64,000 bases of DNA from assembly GCA_034928305.1 (NCBI GenBank), contig JAYFOZ010000003.1, positions 1 through 64,000 of the forward strand. Reading direction: 5' to 3'. Under the pieces are notes generated by a model that did not search any database, was not told the DNA's origin, and was given only the letters and a program-made list of their open reading frames with translations. Shown here one piece after another: positions 1-9,286 of the stretch. The DNA is from Methanomassiliicoccaceae archaeon (lineage in GTDB: Archaea > Thermoplasmatota > Thermoplasmata > Methanomassiliicoccales > Methanomethylophilaceae). How positions within the stretch are numbered: the stretch's first letter is position 1; each line of letters opens with the position of its first letter. The position numbers and the translations under genes were made by a program.

Positions 1-1528
1 TTACGTCTCCCCATCCGGAGGCGCAGATCCTCAGCTCGCGTCCGAAAACATCCATGAACGGCTCGGAGAGCTCTTCGAGCTTCCAAACCTCCATGCTCAG
101 ATCCTCCTTGGACTTCAGATCGATCAGCACATTGCCGCCGACCGCGAGCACGCGCATGCTGTCGACTGGAGAGGACCTGTGCCTGTCCAGAACATCGGCC
201 ATACGCAGCATCAATGCGCAATAGCGGATGTTCTTCACCTGCTGCTTGGGCATCCCCTTCAGAAGCTTGTAGCCTGCGCCCGGGAAGCGTTTGTGGTGGA
301 ACTTGGCCATGAGCGCCATATCCTCCAGTTCGGTCGACGAGAAACCGGGCATGTTCGAGTTAGAAATTATGGTATAGGAGTGATTGTTGTGCTTATTATA
401 GCTGATGAACTCGCCGATATCGTGCAGAATCGCCGCATATCCGAGCAGTTCCCTGACTTCTCCGTTCATGGAGTGCAGGCCCATGTCCTTCATGTTGTCG
501 AAGAGCTGCATCGTGAGCATGTTGACCTGTGAGGCGTGCTTCTCGTTGAACCCGCAACGCCTTGCAAGGGTCATCACGGAGGATCGCCTCAGATTGAACT
601 CCTTCCTGCCCTTTCCCAGAAGGTAGTCGAACTGCATCCCCTCTCTCAGCCCGCGTTCGCTTATGAATATCTTGTCGATCTCGAAAAGATACATCAGCCC
701 CTCGGCGATCGCTCCGCCGCCGATGATTATATCCGACCTTCCCGGGTTCATCCTGGGGACGTTGCGGCGCTGGACCTCGTCCATCGCGCACAGTTCTGCC
801 ATAAGCTCCGAAAGTTCTTTGCGCGTCATGTACGAGTAGTCGCCGTCTCTGCGGGCGGCGCACATCTCGGCCAGGTTTATCATGGTCCCCGACGACCCCA
901 CCGCCCGGTCGAATCCTATCTCCCGGAGCCTGTTGGCCGTGTTGATGGCAACTTTGTCCACCGCACGGAGTATCTTATCGTAGTCGGCTTTGGAGACGAC
1001 GCCGCTTTGATCTATCCCCAGCCCATACGAGAAACGGACCGAGCCTGCCATGAGGCTGTCCAAGAACAACATTTCGCTGCCTTTGGAAAGATTGATCTCG
1101 GTGCTTCCTCCGCCGAGGTCTATATCCACGCACCTGTCCGGAGGCCCGTAAGGCCCGAAGACCCCGAGCCCTACGAGCCTGGCCTCCTCGATGCCCGAAA
1201 TTATCCTCAGGTCCACGCCCGATTCCGAAGCCGCTTCCAGCAGTTCGTTCCTGTTGTACGCCTCGCGGGCGGCGCATGTCGCGAACGCGAATATCTCCTC
1301 CGCGCCCATGTCCTTGGCTATCTTGACGAACCGCCCTATCACCAGTTTCGTCCTTTCGATCGTGTCCTGGTCTATGTAGCCTTCCGCGAACAGGTTCTGG
1401 CCGAGCCTGACGGACTCCTTGTCGTCGAATATCGGGGTGCCCACCGAGTCGGTGAAGAACTGGGTCACCAGCACGTGTATGGAATTTGTCCCCACGTCTA
1501 TGAAGCCGACGGTCCTGCTGTCAACCAT
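1..1528 (-). CDS. ppx: Exopolyphosphatase, Ppx/GppA family with C-terminal HD domain (3' end outside window)
   Basis: Predicted to hydrolyse terminal phosphates of polyphosphate in the cytoplasm. I translated the open minus-strand frame from the ATG at 1528. It begins MVDSRTVGFIDVGTNSIHVL, the actin-fold phosphate-1 loop of the family, and has the second glycine-rich loop DIDLGGGSTEINL near residue 145. An HD-domain motif (AAILHDIGE) lies near 430-450, so this is the long Ppx form of about 500 residues. The frame is still open at base 1, so the last residues are missing. The ATG overlaps the ppk stop in the string ATGGTTGA, which suggests translational coupling. Synthesis and breakdown of polyphosphate are therefore encoded together. 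Confidence 0.9.
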   Translation of the reverse strand, partial: MVDSRTVGFIDVGTNSIHVLVTQFFTDSVGTPIFDDKESVRLGQNLFAEGYIDQDTIERTKLVIGRFVKIAKDMGAEEIFAFATCAAREAYNRNELLEAASESGVDLRIISGIEEARLVGLGVFGPYGPPDRCVDIDLGGGSTEINLSKGSEMLFLDSLMAGSVRFSYGLGIDQSGVVSKADYDKILRAVDKVAINTANRLREIGFDRAVGSSGTMINLAEMCAARRDGDYSYMTRKELSELMAELCAMDEVQRRNVPRMNPGRSDIIIGGGAIAEGLMYLFEIDKIFISERGLREGMQFDYLLGKGRKEFNLRRSSVMTLARRCGFNEKHASQVNMLTMQLFDNMKDMGLHSMNGEVRELLGYAAILHDIGEFISYNKHNNHSYTIISNSNMPGFSSTELEDMALMAKFHHKRFPGAGYKLLKGMPKQQVKNIRYCALMLRMADVLDRHRSSPVDSMRVLAVGGNVLIDLKSKEDLSMEVWKLEELSEPFMDVFGRELRICASGWGDV

Positions 1529-3593
1529 GCCAGCACCCTCTGTGGTCTATCAGCCACTTCTGCGACCTGATCAACGGGTCCTTTTTCTTCCTGACCACCG
1601 GCACATACGTACCGTCGGCGGTAAGCTCTCTCGCCTTGACGTTGTCGGAAAGATGGACATGCAGGATGTTGTCCCTTACGGATATCAGCATATCCTTGTC
1701 GAGGACCGGGAACAATGTCTCGACCCTTGCCAAAAGATTCCTCGGCATTATGTCCGAAGAGCCCATGTACATCTCGGGGTCCCCTCCGTTCTCGAAATAG
1801 TATATTCTTGCGTGCTCCAGGAACCTGTCGATCACCCTTACGACCCGTATGTTCTCCGAAACGCCCGGTATTCCGGGGCGCAGGCAGCATAGGCCGCGTA
1901 TGTTGAGCTCGATCTTCACGCCCGCTATCGATGCGCTGTAGAGGCTGGCTATGATGTCCGCATCGATCAGGCCGTTGGCCTTCAGCACGATGTACCCGCT
2001 GCCGGTCTCCTCCTTGCGCTTGATCTCGCGGCTTATCTTATCTATAAGCGAAGATTTGAGGTTCAGAGGCGACACCAGCAGATGTTTGTATTCCTTCGGG
2101 CCGAAATAGCCCGTCAGCGAATTGAACAATTCTCCGACGTCCTCTCCGATGTCCTCATTGACCGTCAGGAACGATATGTCGGCATACTGCTTGGCCGTGC
2201 TTACATTGTAGTTGCCGGAGCTCATGTGGGTATATCTTACGAGATGCCCCCCCTCCAGGCGCACCACCTGAAGAAGCTTCGAATGGACCTTCAGTTCTAT
2301 CGGGCCGAAGACCACATGTATCCCCAGCTGTTCCATGCTTTTTGCAAGCTGGATATTGTTGGTCTCGTCGAACTTGGCCCTGATCTCCATAAGGACGGAG
2401 ACGGTCTTGCCCCTCTCTCTCGCATCCCTCAGCGCCTGGATTATCGACGGGTCCTTGCCTATCCTGTACAGGCACACCTTGATGCTCTGCACTGCCGGGT
2501 CATGGGCGGCCTCCTGAAGGAACCTGACTATGATCCCGAAAGATTCGTACGGATGGTAAAGCACCCAGTCCCTCTTGGCGACCGCATCGAATATCGACGA
2601 CCCCTCGGCAAGCTCCGGAGGGCAGTGCGGCTTGAACTCCTTCTCCTTCAAACTTGGAATGTTGAGATCGTACAGTTCCCATAGGCTGTTCAGCATCAGT
2701 GGGGAATTGGAGCTGTGTATCTGCTGCGCGTTCAGATTCAGGTTCTTGCCGAAAAGATCGACCATGTCCTGAGGCATGCTCGACTCGGTCACCATCCTTA
2801 CAGGGAAACCGGTGCCTCTGCCTTCGATGGATTCCTCGACCGCCGACATGAGGTCGCATGCCTCGTCGATGGTGACCTTCGTGTCGGCGTTCCTGGTCAC
2901 CCTGAACGCGTAGACGCCGTTTATCTCGAAACCGGGGAACAGCTTGTGCACGTTGTGACGCACGATGTCCTCCAGCAGAATATAGTCGAAGCCTGATGAT
3001 TCGGACGGAATGCGCACAAAGCGATTGAACGGTCCCAGGGGGACCTTGATCCTCGCATACATGCCCTGGCCCTTGGGCCCTTCCATCTTGACCGCTAAGC
3101 TCAGCGAGTTGTTGGAAATGAACGGGAAGGGATGTGAAACGTCAAGTGCCAGAGGTGTGAGGAGCGGATGAATGCGGTCGTTGTAGAACAAATCGACGGC
3201 CTCCGTCTGCTCGTCCGAAAGATCGTCGATGGACAGGATCCTTATACCTGTTCTTGAGAGTTCGGACCTCAGTTCGTGCCAACAGGCATTGTATCCGTTC
3301 AACAGCTCCGCCACCTTGGAATTGATCTTTGACAGCAGGCGGGCGGTATCGTGCTCTATGTCGGGCGCGTCCAGTATCGGTGCGCCTGCAACTATGCCGT
3401 TGATTATCCCCGGGACACGGATCATGAAGAACTCGTCCAGGTTCCCATAGCAGATGGCCAGGAACTTCAGGCGCTCGAGCAGCGGGACGTCCTTGTCGTT
3501 CGCCTCGTCCAGGCAGCTCCTGTTGAACTCGAGCCACGAAAGCTCCCTGTTGATATACAGATTCGGATCGTAAAGATCTATATGGTCCATCAT
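1521..3593 (-). CDS. ppk: Polyphosphate kinase (PPK1)
   Basis: Transfers the gamma phosphate of ATP to polyphosphate through a phosphohistidine. The protein is about 690 residues, the usual PPK1 length. It starts with the N-terminal helical region (NRELSWLEFNRSCLDEA) and contains both phospholipase-D-like histidine motifs: VHSKLL near residue 434, the expected autophosphorylated histidine, and EHARIYYFENGG near 594. Several starts are possible. The frame extends to an ATG at 3605 inside hisD, but the double ATG at 3593/3590 sits just after the string GGAGTGAG, so I prefer 3593. It is sandwiched between hisD and ppx with overlapping ends, so it is almost certainly co-transcribed with both. Confidence 0.93.
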   Translation of the reverse strand: MMDHIDLYDPNLYINRELSWLEFNRSCLDEANDKDVPLLERLKFLAICYGNLDEFFMIRVPGIINGIVAGAPILDAPDIEHDTARLLSKINSKVAELLNGYNACWHELRSELSRTGIRILSIDDLSDEQTEAVDLFYNDRIHPLLTPLALDVSHPFPFISNNSLSLAVKMEGPKGQGMYARIKVPLGPFNRFVRIPSESSGFDYILLEDIVRHNVHKLFPGFEINGVYAFRVTRNADTKVTIDEACDLMSAVEESIEGRGTGFPVRMVTESSMPQDMVDLFGKNLNLNAQQIHSSNSPLMLNSLWELYDLNIPSLKEKEFKPHCPPELAEGSSIFDAVAKRDWVLYHPYESFGIIVRFLQEAAHDPAVQSIKVCLYRIGKDPSIIQALRDARERGKTVSVLMEIRAKFDETNNIQLAKSMEQLGIHVVFGPIELKVHSKLLQVVRLEGGHLVRYTHMSSGNYNVSTAKQYADISFLTVNEDIGEDVGELFNSLTGYFGPKEYKHLLVSPLNLKSSLIDKISREIKRKEETGSGYIVLKANGLIDADIIASLYSASIAGVKIELNIRGLCCLRPGIPGVSENIRVVRVIDRFLEHARIYYFENGGDPEMYMGSSDIMPRNLLARVETLFPVLDKDMLISVRDNILHVHLSDNVKARELTADGTYVPVVRKKKDPLIRSQKWLIDHRGCWHG

Positions 3594-3594
3594 C

Positions 3595-4851
3595 TCACTC
3601 CACATCGTCGAAGCGGACCTTCACTGAATCGCAGTGCGCGTGCAGTCCTTCCGATGTGGATAGCATTTCGATCGTCGGCGCAAGCGACTCCAGCCCTTCA
3701 CGGGTCAGCATCTGCACGGTGGATGTCTTGCGGAAGTGTGCCACGTTCAGGCCGGACGCGGTGGAGGAGTTTCCCGCCGTAGGCAGGACGTGGTTGGTCC
3801 CTGAAGCGTAGTCTCCGGCAGCCACAGGCGTATATGGGCCGACGAATATCGAGCCTGCATTCCTGACCTTGGAAAGAACGGCCATGGGATCGGATGTCTG
3901 TATCGAAAGATGCTCGGGGGCGATCCTGTTCATTATGTCGATGGCCGAACCCATATCTCCGGCGACGATGTAACCTGAGTTCTCGAGCGCCTTGAGTATT
4001 ATATTCTTTCTGGGCTGGCCCTCCATCATGCGCTCCATCGCTTCCCAGACGATGTCCGGCATGTCCGGATCGTCCGTTATGAGCAGACTGGCGGACGATG
4101 GGTCGTGCTCGGCCTGTGCTATTAGGTCTGCCGCGATATAGTCGCATACTGCGCTGGAATCCGCCAGCACCCCGATCTCGCTGGGCCCTGCGGGGAAATC
4201 TATCTCGACCTCGTTGCGGAGCATCATCTTCGCTGCGGTCACGTACACGTTTCCCGGACCGACGATTTTCTGGACCTTGGGTACGCTCTCGGTGCCCATG
4301 GCCATTGCCGCCACGGCCTGAGCTCCCCCTATCTTGTATATCTCGTCGGCTCCGGCGATGTCCATGGCGACAAGAGTCGCAGGGTTGACGGGCGCAGGGG
4401 TGCAGCATATTATCTCGCCGACACCTGCGACCCTGGCCGGAATTATGCACATCAGCGCGGTGCTGGGATATGATGCGCGGCCTCCTGGAACGTAGCATCC
4501 GATCCTTTCGAGGGGGGTGCTCTTCACTCCCAATGTTATTCCCGGCTCGACCTCTCTCAGCCACATGTCCGGAGGGACCTGCATCTCATGGAAGCGCTCG
4601 ATGTTGTATGCAGCGTTCTCCAGTTCTTCGACGAGTTCCTGATCGATCGAATCGTATGCATCCTCGATCTCTTCGCGTGTTACCTCCAGCCGTTTGAGGT
4701 CCTGTTTGTCGAATTTCTTGGTAAGCTCGAACAGCGCTACATCTCCGCCTGTGCGAACTTCATCGATGATGCTGCTAACCGCATCCGTGACATCTCCGAC
4801 CTTCGACGCGCGGTTCTCCTTCCAGAAATCCTCGCTTACGTGCTTCCACAT
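3595..4851 (-). CDS. hisD: Histidinol dehydrogenase
   Basis: Zn-dependent four-electron oxidation of L-histidinol to L-histidine, the last two steps of histidine synthesis. The protein is about 418 residues from the chosen ATG. Family motifs seen: [22 protein letters not shown], the catalytic Glu-His pair in APEHLSIQT near residue 313, and the C-terminal [15 protein letters not shown] with the substrate-binding residues. The frame runs upstream to 4959, but that extension would lie across a TATA box (4875-4883). The ATG at 4851 is 28 nt from the box and gives the normal family length, so the mRNA is probably leaderless. No other his gene is nearby. Coupling to ppk is by direct overlap of coding ends. 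Confidence 0.93.
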   Translation of the reverse strand: MWKHVSEDFWKENRASKVGDVTDAVSSIIDEVRTGGDVALFELTKKFDKQDLKRLEVTREEIEDAYDSIDQELVEELENAAYNIERFHEMQVPPDMWLREVEPGITLGVKSTPLERIGCYVPGGRASYPSTALMCIIPARVAGVGEIICCTPAPVNPATLVAMDIAGADEIYKIGGAQAVAAMAMGTESVPKVQKIVGPGNVYVTAAKMMLRNEVEIDFPAGPSEIGVLADSSAVCDYIAADLIAQAEHDPSSASLLITDDPDMPDIVWEAMERMMEGQPRKNIILKALENSGYIVAGDMGSAIDIMNRIAPEHLSIQTSDPMAVLSKVRNAGSIFVGPYTPVAAGDYASGTNHVLPTAGNSSTASGLNVAHFRKTSTVQMLTREGLESLAPTIEMLSTSEGLHAHCDSVKVRFDDVE

Positions 4852-4874
4852 GGCGCCCGAATCATAGTCCCGTG

Positions 4875-4883
4875 ATTTATATT
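4875..4883 (-). promoter_or_regulatory. TATA box of the hisD-ppk-ppx operon
   Basis: The minus-strand string AATATAAAT is centred 28 nt upstream of the hisD ATG at 4851. Archaeal transcription starts about 25 nt after the box centre, which would place the mRNA start at or next to the ATG (leaderless). Confidence 0.6.
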
Positions 4884-4889
4884 GAACGA

Positions 4890-5390
4890 TGTGGTTTCTG
4901 CTGAATTGCGGCGCTGCACGTCTTTTTTTACTGTGCGGTCCGTTCAAAACTTTTGGCATATGGTGAACGGCCCTTCATCCGAAACGGCATATCGGACGTG
5001 CTTTTATCGATCTATAGGATTAACGGACCCTTGATACTGCAAAAGTGCGTCGATCGAATTGACTTGATCGCATCTTTCAACATCCACAGAACGAAATGGA
5101 ATCGGTCGCCCCAGAGTCAGGGGGCGCTACGGATGCGGCAGAGCCCTGAAATGAGGTTGCGAGGGCAAGATAAGACTTCGAAACCTTGGGCTTTTACCTA
5201 GGATCTTGACCAAAGCCGTTGTCGGGTGGCGGAAGATTTTCAACGAGGCTGCATCTCGATAGACACGTTAACGAAAGCAATCGGACCGGCGGCTCTGCGA
5301 CCCTGGGCAAATACGAAAAGCATTTTTACCCTAACTGGGATTGAAGACGTGCAGGACTTGAGTTCCAGCTAAGACTTTGAAGCACAATCG
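4890..5390. other. Long intergenic region with several predicted hairpins, no recognisable gene
   Basis: About 500 bases between the hisD promoter and the trkA promoter hold no credible ORF. I see a perfect 6-bp hairpin CGCCCC/GGGGCG at 5107-5126 and a GCCCT/AGGGC hairpin at about 5143-5166. A CAAGAT/ATCTTG pair encloses a CCTTGG/CCTAGG hairpin at about 5165-5210. A plus-strand TATA-like stretch lies near 5000-5015. This would fit a structured non-coding RNA, but I could not match it to RNase P, SRP, 5S or tRNA consensus elements. Confidence 0.3.
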
Positions 5391-5396
5391 ATATAA
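5391..5396 (+). promoter_or_regulatory. TATA box for trkA-trkH
   Basis: ATATAA at 5391 lies about 34 nt before the trkA ATG at 5428. A Shine-Dalgarno GGAG at 5419-5422 is 5 nt from that ATG. Together they predict a short leader of roughly 10 nt and fix the start 17 codons downstream of the longest open frame. Confidence 0.55.
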
Positions 5397-5427
5397 TGGG
5401 ACCATATATCTCAGTACAGGAGCTCAG

Positions 5428-6777
5428 ATGAACATTATCATTATCGGCGCGGGAAATGTCGGATTCACCTCCGCAGAGACCCTATCGACCGTCCACAATG
5501 TTATGATGATCGAAAAGGACGCTCTGAGGGCCGACACCGTCAAGAACATGCTGAATGTTTCGGTGCTCCACGAGGACGGCACCAATCCTAAGATCCTAGA
5601 GCTGGCAATAGAGAAGCACGATGCGGACATTATAGTCTCGACGCTTCCGTCGGACGGCCTGAACCTGTTCGTTTGCATCGTATCGAAGAAATGCAGGCCG
5701 GCGCTGCGCACGGTAGCCACGATCAAGAACCCCGATTATATGATAACGACGACGAGCGAGGGGGACGTTGGCGTCGATATGATCATCTCCCCCGAGATCA
5801 TCAGCTCGAACAAGATATTCAAACTGGCCACGCTGGAGAACGTCGTGGATTACGAAACGATCAAATCCCTGGGACTGGCTATTGCAACTTTCAGAGTAAG
5901 CGGTTCCCAAAGCATCGTAGGGAATGTCATACTTAATCTGGACATCCCGGACGAGTGCAACATAGTTTGCATATATCGTGGCGACGACGTGATCATCGAT
6001 GTTGAAACAGCCGAAATCCGTCCCGAAGACCGCATAACCGTCATCGGCAGCGAGAGGGGCATGGAGGCCTTCAATGCGATGATAGGTATCGAAGAGGAGG
6101 CCCTGGAATTCGTCATACTCGGTGCGGGCGTCGTGGGAATGAACGTAGCCAAAGCCTTGAGCAAAATGAACAAGAAAGTATACGTTAAAATCATAGAAGA
6201 GAACACAGACCTCTGCAGGGAGGCCGCCCGCACTCTTACGGACGCCATTGTCGTCAACTCGGATTCGCTCGATCCGCATATACTGAAAACGGAGAATGTG
6301 GGAAGGGCCGACGTTCTGATCAGCGTGACCGATGCGGATGAAAAAAATCTGCTTGCGTGCATGGCATCCCTCAAGTTCGGTACCAGGAAAGTCATATCGA
6401 GATACCTTACGAGGGAATACAAGGACATATTCCGCTTTACCGGGATAGAGACCATTATCGGATATCATCTGATCATCGCCAACGAGATAACAAAAGGTCT
6501 CATTTCGGACGAGGACTCGATCCTCAAGATGAAACACGAAAGCGAGTATTTCTTCAGTGTGAAAATAGACGCGAAATCGCCTCTGTTCAACCATTTCTTC
6601 GGAGATCTGGACATTCCCGAGGGAGTCCGTTTTGCCGCGGTGTTGCGAAACGGGAGGATATTATATCCCAAATACGACACTAATTTCAAGGAAAACGACA
6701 GAGTGCTCATCTATGCATACATGTCCAAAATGTCGGCTGTGAAAAAGCTGCTGGGAAAGAACATGCCGGGGCTGTGA
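5428..6777 (+). CDS. trkA: Trk potassium uptake system, NAD-binding regulatory subunit TrkA
   Basis: Cytoplasmic gating ring subunit of a Trk K+ channel. The 449-residue protein contains two tandem RCK units. The first dinucleotide-binding loop is at the N-terminus (MNIIIIGAGNVGFTSAETL) and the second near residue 230 (VILGAGVVGMNVAKALSK). Each is followed by an RCK_C (TrkA_C) type domain. The ATG at 5428 is chosen because of the SD GGAG at 5419-5422 and because it starts directly at the Rossmann strand. The partner channel trkH begins 3 nt after the stop, so this is a two-gene operon. Binding of NAD(H) or ATP at the RCK pockets is known for the family and is not proven here. Confidence 0.95.
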   Translation: MNIIIIGAGNVGFTSAETLSTVHNVMMIEKDALRADTVKNMLNVSVLHEDGTNPKILELAIEKHDADIIVSTLPSDGLNLFVCIVSKKCRPALRTVATIKNPDYMITTTSEGDVGVDMIISPEIISSNKIFKLATLENVVDYETIKSLGLAIATFRVSGSQSIVGNVILNLDIPDECNIVCIYRGDDVIIDVETAEIRPEDRITVIGSERGMEAFNAMIGIEEEALEFVILGAGVVGMNVAKALSKMNKKVYVKIIEENTDLCREAARTLTDAIVVNSDSLDPHILKTENVGRADVLISVTDADEKNLLACMASLKFGTRKVISRYLTREYKDIFRFTGIETIIGYHLIIANEITKGLISDEDSILKMKHESEYFFSVKIDAKSPLFNHFFGDLDIPEGVRFAAVLRNGRILYPKYDTNFKENDRVLIYAYMSKMSAVKKLLGKNMPGL

Positions 6778-6780
6778 TAA

Positions 6781-8355
6781 TTGTCGCTTATCGAAGGAGA
6801 GGTGAAAATAAGCAAAGGTGCCCGCTGGAGGAACACCGTACTGCATACTCTCGGGCTCATAATGCTCCTTATGGGGATTTCGCTTATCGCCCCGTTCGCT
6901 ACCGCCGTCTATTTTGGGGAAGACTACGAGATATTCCTGACGCCCCTTTTCATAATGGTCCTTGTCGGCCTTGTGATGCTCATAATGTTCAAGGAGGAAG
7001 ATGACGGCCTTCAGGCAACTTCCGGAATAATGATGATCGGGGGTGCGTTTTTGATAATGCTGCTGGTCGGCGCCACTCCGTTCATTCTTTACGGGATGCC
7101 GCTTATCGACTCGCTTTTCGAATCGATGAGCGGGATTACAACCACCGGATATACGATGGTCAGGGATTTCGAGACCTTCCCTCAGAGCCTTTTCCTGTGG
7201 AGGTCGATGACCCAGTGGATGGGAGGCGTATCGGTAATCCTGATATTCCTTTATATGTTGCCAATAATGGGAATTGGCGGAAAAGGATTCTTCATCAACG
7301 AGATGTCCGGCTCGGGCACAAAGAACTTTTCCGTAAGGCTGAAGGACTCTGCCAAGAGCTTCCTTTTGATCTATGTGCTGCTGACGGTCGTCCAGGCCAT
7401 ACTTCTTAATTTATTCGGGGTGAGCGTGATAGATTCCGTATGCATGACGCTCTCCACAGTATCGACCGGGGGATTCATGAACAGCGCCAACAGCATAGCG
7501 GATTACAACTACATGGTCAAGATGATAGATGTAGCGTTCATGCTTCTGGGCGGTACGAACTTCTACATCCACTTCAAGGGATTGTACAAGGGGCGCCTGA
7601 AACCGTATTTCAAGAACACGGAGTTCAGATGGACCATCTATTGGTATGTGGGAGTGAGCATTCTCATAACCATGCTTCTAACACAGGCCAGCAGGAACAT
7701 CGAACTCGGTCATCTGGCTGAAACGATGGCAGATTCGCTGTTCACCGTTGTTTCCATGGGAACCTCCACCGGGTTCGCCGTGGTGGACTTCACCGACCCT
7801 GCCATATGGCCGGTGCCGCTTTGCTCCATACTTTTGCTGATCGTGGCTTTCGCGGGGGGCATGAGCGGATCTACCGCAGGAGGTGTCAAGATGTACCGTT
7901 TTGTCATAATCGGCAAGTACATCAAGAACAGCATCTACAAGACCCTTCACCCTATGGCCGTATACGATGTGAAATTGGACGGCAGCAGCGTGGAGGAGTC
8001 TTCGGTCATAAATGCCTTTATAACGCTGGCACTGTTCGCTTTGACCATAGTGATCGCATCCGTGATTTTCATGCTGATGGGCATTCTGCCCATCGATTCG
8101 GTCGGGCTCGCCGTAACCTCCGTGTGCAACACCGGAGCTTCGATAGGAGAATACGGACCGTTCGATACCCTTTATTCGCTGGACCCTATAGTTAAAACAA
8201 TCATGATCTTGATCATGTTCCTCGGACGTCTTGAAATAGCCACCGCACTGCTGTTCTTCATGCCCGGCTTCTGGAAGGAGGTCGTCAGGAACAGAGGCAG
8301 AAGGGCCCGCACGATCAGCGAATTCAGCATACGGGACCGCATATACAGGCGCTGA
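6781..8355 (+). CDS. trkH: Trk potassium channel/transporter membrane subunit TrkH
   Basis: Polytopic membrane protein that conducts K+ (family TrkH/KtrB). The four pore-loop signatures of the superfamily are visible: GITTTGYT near residue 118, STVSTGGFMNS near 226, MGTSTGFAVV near 330 and CNTGASIGEYG near 450, each with the selectivity-filter glycine. The C-terminus is short and basic. The start is either TTG at 6781, immediately after trkA, or GTG at 6802, which has GGAGA close upstream. The stop (8353-8355) directly abuts the stop of the convergent TPR gene, with no spacer. Confidence 0.95.
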   Translation: MSLIEGEVKISKGARWRNTVLHTLGLIMLLMGISLIAPFATAVYFGEDYEIFLTPLFIMVLVGLVMLIMFKEEDDGLQATSGIMMIGGAFLIMLLVGATPFILYGMPLIDSLFESMSGITTTGYTMVRDFETFPQSLFLWRSMTQWMGGVSVILIFLYMLPIMGIGGKGFFINEMSGSGTKNFSVRLKDSAKSFLLIYVLLTVVQAILLNLFGVSVIDSVCMTLSTVSTGGFMNSANSIADYNYMVKMIDVAFMLLGGTNFYIHFKGLYKGRLKPYFKNTEFRWTIYWYVGVSILITMLLTQASRNIELGHLAETMADSLFTVVSMGTSTGFAVVDFTDPAIWPVPLCSILLLIVAFAGGMSGSTAGGVKMYRFVIIGKYIKNSIYKTLHPMAVYDVKLDGSSVEESSVINAFITLALFALTIVIASVIFMLMGILPIDSVGLAVTSVCNTGASIGEYGPFDTLYSLDPIVKTIMILIMFLGRLEIATALLFFMPGFWKEVVRNRGRRARTISEFSIRDRIYRR

Positions 8356-9198
8356 TCACTGTTTTCCGCCACATTCTTTCAATATCCTCACGGCCGCCGG
8401 ATTCCCCGGTTCCTTCTCGTTCATAGCTCCGGCGACAATGCTTGCCTCGCGGAGCTTGCCTTTATCCATAAGGCTGAGCGCCAACATCTCCATCGCACCG
8501 ATGTGGGAAGGATCGGAACGTAAAGCTTTGGATGCGAATGCACCTGCGGACTGGCTCTTTCCATCTGCATGCATGACGTAAGCTGCTATTGCATTAGCGT
8601 CGGAAGAGTTTTTATCGTTCTTGAGCAGAACACGCGCAAACTTGACAGCTTCCTTCTCCATCCCTGCGAATATCAGGGCGGTGCAGCGTGAACGCTTGAC
8701 ATCATAGCTTTCGGGAAAATCATTCAACAGGGATTCCGTGAGTTCCAGTGCCTTTCGGGATTCGCCCGAGGACGATAGCCCGTCAGCCATGAGTACCCTG
8801 TCCGAGATGAACGGCCGCGAGATCTTTTCTACGACAGATACAGATTCTCCGTAACGGCCCAACATATTCAGCACCAGTGCGTACTCTCTCATGACGGCGT
8901 CTTCCTCCCCCAGGTCAGCGAGTATCCCGGCCGCCAGGTCCGCTCTTCCGAGGCCCCTCATTGCCTGCGCCACCTGGAACAGCGTCACGGTTCTCTCGGG
9001 AAGGTTTTCGCTCAATTCTTCAAGAACGTTCTCGGATGATGTATTTCTCCCGATTATCATGAGCGTCGATGCGCACTGTATTCGAACGAACGGGTCGCCG
9101 GAAGAAGATGCCAGGGACAGCAGCATCGCCTCTGCGGCATCGATATTGCCGGCGGAGATTGCTTTTTTGACCTCGAAGAATGTTTTTTCGACTTCCAT
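8356..9198 (-). CDS. TPR-repeat protein of unknown function
   Basis: 280 residues made almost entirely of helix-turn-helix repeats of about 34 residues with TPR-like spacing of Ala, Gly and Tyr (for example VFEKISRP-type and ALELTESLLNDFPESYDVKRSR segments). No catalytic motif, signal peptide or membrane segment is visible. The ATG at 9198 is preferred over an in-frame start at 9246 because a TATA-like TTTATTTC lies 27 nt upstream of it. It is divergent from the AAA ATPase/DUF4435 pair across an 88-nt shared region with an inverted repeat. It may be an accessory or regulatory partner of that pair (inference) or an unrelated scaffold. Confidence 0.75.
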   Translation of the reverse strand: MEVEKTFFEVKKAISAGNIDAAEAMLLSLASSSGDPFVRIQCASTLMIIGRNTSSENVLEELSENLPERTVTLFQVAQAMRGLGRADLAAGILADLGEEDAVMREYALVLNMLGRYGESVSVVEKISRPFISDRVLMADGLSSSGESRKALELTESLLNDFPESYDVKRSRCTALIFAGMEKEAVKFARVLLKNDKNSSDANAIAAYVMHADGKSQSAGAFASKALRSDPSHIGAMEMLALSLMDKGKLREASIVAGAMNEKEPGNPAAVRILKECGGKQ

Positions 9199-9286
9199 CG
9201 TGGCACAGAGTTGTTCAAATGAAATAAAGATAGTCCCTTGGGACAACGACGGGTACTTAAAATATCCTTACAGACATGCGGACATA
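9199..9286. promoter_or_regulatory. Divergent promoter region with 12-bp inverted repeat
   Basis: This 88-nt spacer serves the TPR gene (minus) and the AAA ATPase gene (plus). TATA-like boxes sit at 9221-9229 (minus, 27 nt from its ATG) and 9255-9266 (plus, 26 nt from its ATG), so both transcripts look leaderless. Between them, at 9233-9244, is GTCCC-TT-GGGAC, a compact dyad placed where one bound protein could control both directions. Confidence 0.45.

Noticed and set aside
536-1570. 344-codon plus-strand ORF
   Set aside because: Antisense to ppx, whose minus-strand frame has clear Ppx/GppA and HD motifs. The plus-strand product is rich in His, Arg and Val with no recognisable pattern.
3698-4564. 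288-codon minus-strand ORF
   Set aside because: Same strand but another frame inside hisD, very Arg-rich; out-of-frame shadow.
5596-6594. 332-codon minus-strand ORF
   Set aside because: Lies antisense within trkA, which has two intact RCK units; a codon-bias shadow.
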